Positions 62,867-64,000 of a stretch of DNA of 64,000 nucleotides are shown here, piece after piece. Under the pieces are notes generated by a model, which worked only from the letters and a program-made list of their open reading frames with translations, was not told where the DNA came from and ran no database searches. The translations under genes and the position numbers were made by a program. The DNA lies in the NCBI GenBank assembly GCA_963824905.1, contig CAWGRH010000019.1, positions 124,001-188,000 on the forward strand. The letters run 5' to 3'. Position 1 is the stretch's first letter. Each line of letters opens with the position of its first letter. Source of the DNA: JAJPKK01 sp963824905 (lineage in GTDB: Bacteria > Pseudomonadota > Alphaproteobacteria > Rhizobiales > Xanthobacteraceae).

Positions 62867-63109
62867 ATGAAGAAGATGATCGTCATCGCCGCGCTGGCCG
62901 CGGCAGGTCTCGTTCCTGTGGCGGCGCAGGCCCAGGAGCGCCTGGGCGACGCTGCCCTCGGCGCGGTTTCCGGCGCCCTCGTCGGCGGCCCGATCGGCTT
63001 GGTGGCCGGCGGCATTGTCGGCTTCACCGCCGGCCCTACCATTGCAAGTAGCTGGGGACTTCGCCATCGGAGCCGCGCGCACCGGGCCGCCTATCGTCCC
63101 GCGCAGTAA
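62867..63109 (+). CDS. Small exported glycine-zipper protein
   Basis: 80-residue protein with a signal peptide (MKKMIVIAALAAAGLVPVAAQAQ) and a Gly/Ala-rich helix (GALVGGPIGLVAGGIVGFTA) with GxxxG-type spacing, ending in a short basic tail (RHRSRAHRAAYRPAQ). This resembles glycine-zipper envelope proteins, but I recognise no named family. GGGGAAGGGG precedes the start. It is followed by a strong terminator. Confidence 0.7.
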   Translation: MKKMIVIAALAAAGLVPVAAQAQERLGDAALGAVSGALVGGPIGLVAGGIVGFTAGPTIASSWGLRHRSRAHRAAYRPAQ

Positions 63110-63118
63110 TTCTACGCC

Positions 63119-63181
63119 AGCCCTGATCAAAGCAGCCCTGATCAAAGCAGAAGGCTGGCGTCCCGTCGGGACGCCAGCCTT
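63119..63181. terminator. Tandem repeat and bidirectional terminator between convergent genes
   Basis: Two exact copies of AGCCCTGATCAAAGC (63119-63133, 63134-63148) precede a perfect 14-bp inverted repeat, AAGGCTGGCGTCCC-GTC-GGGACGCCAGCCTT (63151-63181). The hairpin lies between convergent genes and can end transcription from both sides, although T-tracts are short. Confidence 0.7.
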
Positions 63182-63205
63182 CCGTTCATGCGTTGATGCG
63201 GCCTG

Positions 63206-64000
63206 TTACTGCAGGACTTCGATGAAGCCCATGCGGCCGGGGATGTTGCCCGCAAAGTAGATGCGGTTCGGATTGGTCGGATCGATGTCGATGCGGCGTC
63301 CGTCCGATTCAGCCTCGGGCAGCGGGAATTCGATCCACTCGCCGGTCTTGGGATCGAACCGGTCGATCACGTCGGCCTGCTGGCCGCTCATCCAGACGTA
63401 GTTGTTCTTCTTATCGACCACGATCGAATACGAGCCGGACGTGCTCGTCGGCGGCGTGTAGAGCGTCATCTCTTTCGTCTTGTGGTCGATCTTCATGAGC
63501 TTGCCGGCCCGCCACAGCGCGACCCAGAGATCGCCGTTGCCGTCGGCGCCCATGCGGCGCGGGTAGGCGTGCCCCTGATAGGGGATCTTGTACTCGTCGA
63601 CCTTGCCGGTCGCGGGATCGACCCGCGCCATCAAGTCGGCCTCGTCCTCCGCGAACCAGACCGATCCGTCGCCTGCCACGGCCATGCCGTAGGCGCCCGG
63701 GCTCTTCTGGACCTTGGCGGCCGGTGCCGGGAAGAACTTGAACTCTCCGGTCGTCGGATTGAGCTGGCGTGCCTCGGCCGAGCCGCCGGTGCCCCAGACG
63801 GTGCCGTCCGGATGAAGCGCCATGCTGTTGCCGCCGGCATTGCCTTTGCCCCTGGGCCAGGCGTAGGAGACGAACTTCGCCGAGTTGGTGTCGTAGCTCA
63901 GCCAGCGCCCGTTGGGGCCGTCCGGCAGCCACAGCACGCCGTCTTTGCTGATCTGCGGATTGCCGAGGCTCTGGCGGTCGGGTGCGGCCGGGCCGGGCGG
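63206..64000 (-). CDS. Vgb-like beta-propeller protein (partial; 5' end beyond the window)
   Basis: The frame is open to the right edge, so at least 264 C-terminal residues are seen and the start is missing. Repeated blades such as SMALHPDGTVWGTGGSAEAR, GMAVAGDGSVWFAEDEADLM and GDLWVALWRAGKLMKIDHKT give a seven-bladed propeller of the virginiamycin B lyase-like group. Most such proteins in soil bacteria are of unknown function and are not resistance lyases. Cellular location cannot be judged without the N-terminus. Confidence 0.75.
   Translation of the reverse strand, partial: PPGPAAPDRQSLGNPQISKDGVLWLPDGPNGRWLSYDTNSAKFVSYAWPRGKGNAGGNSMALHPDGTVWGTGGSAEARQLNPTTGEFKFFPAPAAKVQKSPGAYGMAVAGDGSVWFAEDEADLMARVDPATGKVDEYKIPYQGHAYPRRMGADGNGDLWVALWRAGKLMKIDHKTKEMTLYTPPTSTSGSYSIVVDKKNNYVWMSGQQADVIDRFDPKTGEWIEFPLPEAESDGRRIDIDPTNPNRIYFAGNIPGRMGFIEVLQ

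Noticed and set aside
62867..63109. Glycine-zipper protein as a hydrophobic type I toxin
   Set aside because: It has a normal signal peptide, an 80-residue length and no antisense RNA signal, so an envelope protein is more likely.
63206..64000. Virginiamycin B lyase (antibiotic resistance) assignment
   Set aside because: Only the propeller fold can be seen; the partial protein gives no support for lyase-specific residues and the family is mostly of unknown function.

Overview
The window is GC-rich chromosomal DNA from an alphaproteobacterium, most likely of the Hyphomicrobiales (Bradyrhizobium / Xanthobacteraceae-like). The evidence is the full 14-gene nuo operon with separate nuoC and nuoD, an NDUFS4-type complex I accessory subunit, HdaA, a CBP3-type cytochrome bc1 chaperone, a phasin, a GTTC-N7-GTTC LexA operator and rhizobial-style palindromic intergenic repeats. 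There is one tRNA gene (Pro, TGG) and no rRNA, CRISPR array, prophage or insertion sequence that I can recognise.

Layout. 0-2.4 kb: end of riboflavin synthase, then ribH-nusB-thiL. 2.6-4.8 kb: a patatin-like lipase divergent from acetoacetate decarboxylase. 5.3-12.8 kb: proS, lolC, lolD and dnaE; between lolD and dnaE lies a 32-codon membrane-peptide gene behind two LexA boxes. 13-17.3 kb: DUF192 protein, tRNA-Pro, NDUFS4 homologue, then a Tat-exported ThDP enzyme paired with a c-type cytochrome. 17.6-22.9 kb: CDP-alcohol phosphatidyltransferase, hdaA, ppk and ppx. 22.9-24.9 kb: a toxin-antitoxin patch (RelE/HigB-HTH pair, RES-Xre pair, orphan antitoxin-like gene). 24.9-29.5 kb: rnd, a FecCD/BtuF-type ABC importer and a phasin. 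29.6-34.7 kb: ubiD and a tartrate/D-malate dehydrogenase gene divergent from a Bug/TctC binding protein and an NHL beta-propeller protein. 34.7-36 kb: a small unknown and an alpha/beta hydrolase. 36.4-50.7 kb: nuoA-N. 50.9-54.2 kb: birA, RNase J, methylmalonyl-CoA epimerase, DUF1467. 54.3-55 kb: BrnTA. 55.4-63.1 kb: hppA, bamE, bc1 chaperone, DUF177, plsX, fabH, ihfA, a MerR regulator and a glycine-zipper protein. The right edge cuts a Vgb-like beta-propeller gene.

Two observations concern the DNA as a whole. First, five conserved genes (thiL, lolC, the tartrate/malate dehydrogenase, the alpha/beta hydrolase and birA) each carry one net +1 frameshift in their 3' part, and in every case the expected C-terminus continues in the next frame. 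A shared cause such as insertion-type sequencing error is likelier than five separate gene losses. Second, compared with the gene order I remember from related genomes, the 53-kb block between thiL and hppA looks like a circular permutation of nuo-birA-rnj-mce-DUF1467-proS-lol-dnaE, opened between DUF1467 and proS.

The best candidates for little-described biology are the SOS-controlled 32-residue membrane peptide (SidA-like in size, topology and control), the periplasmic ThDP enzyme with its cytochrome c, and the UbiD/dehydrogenase/Bug-binding-protein cluster.
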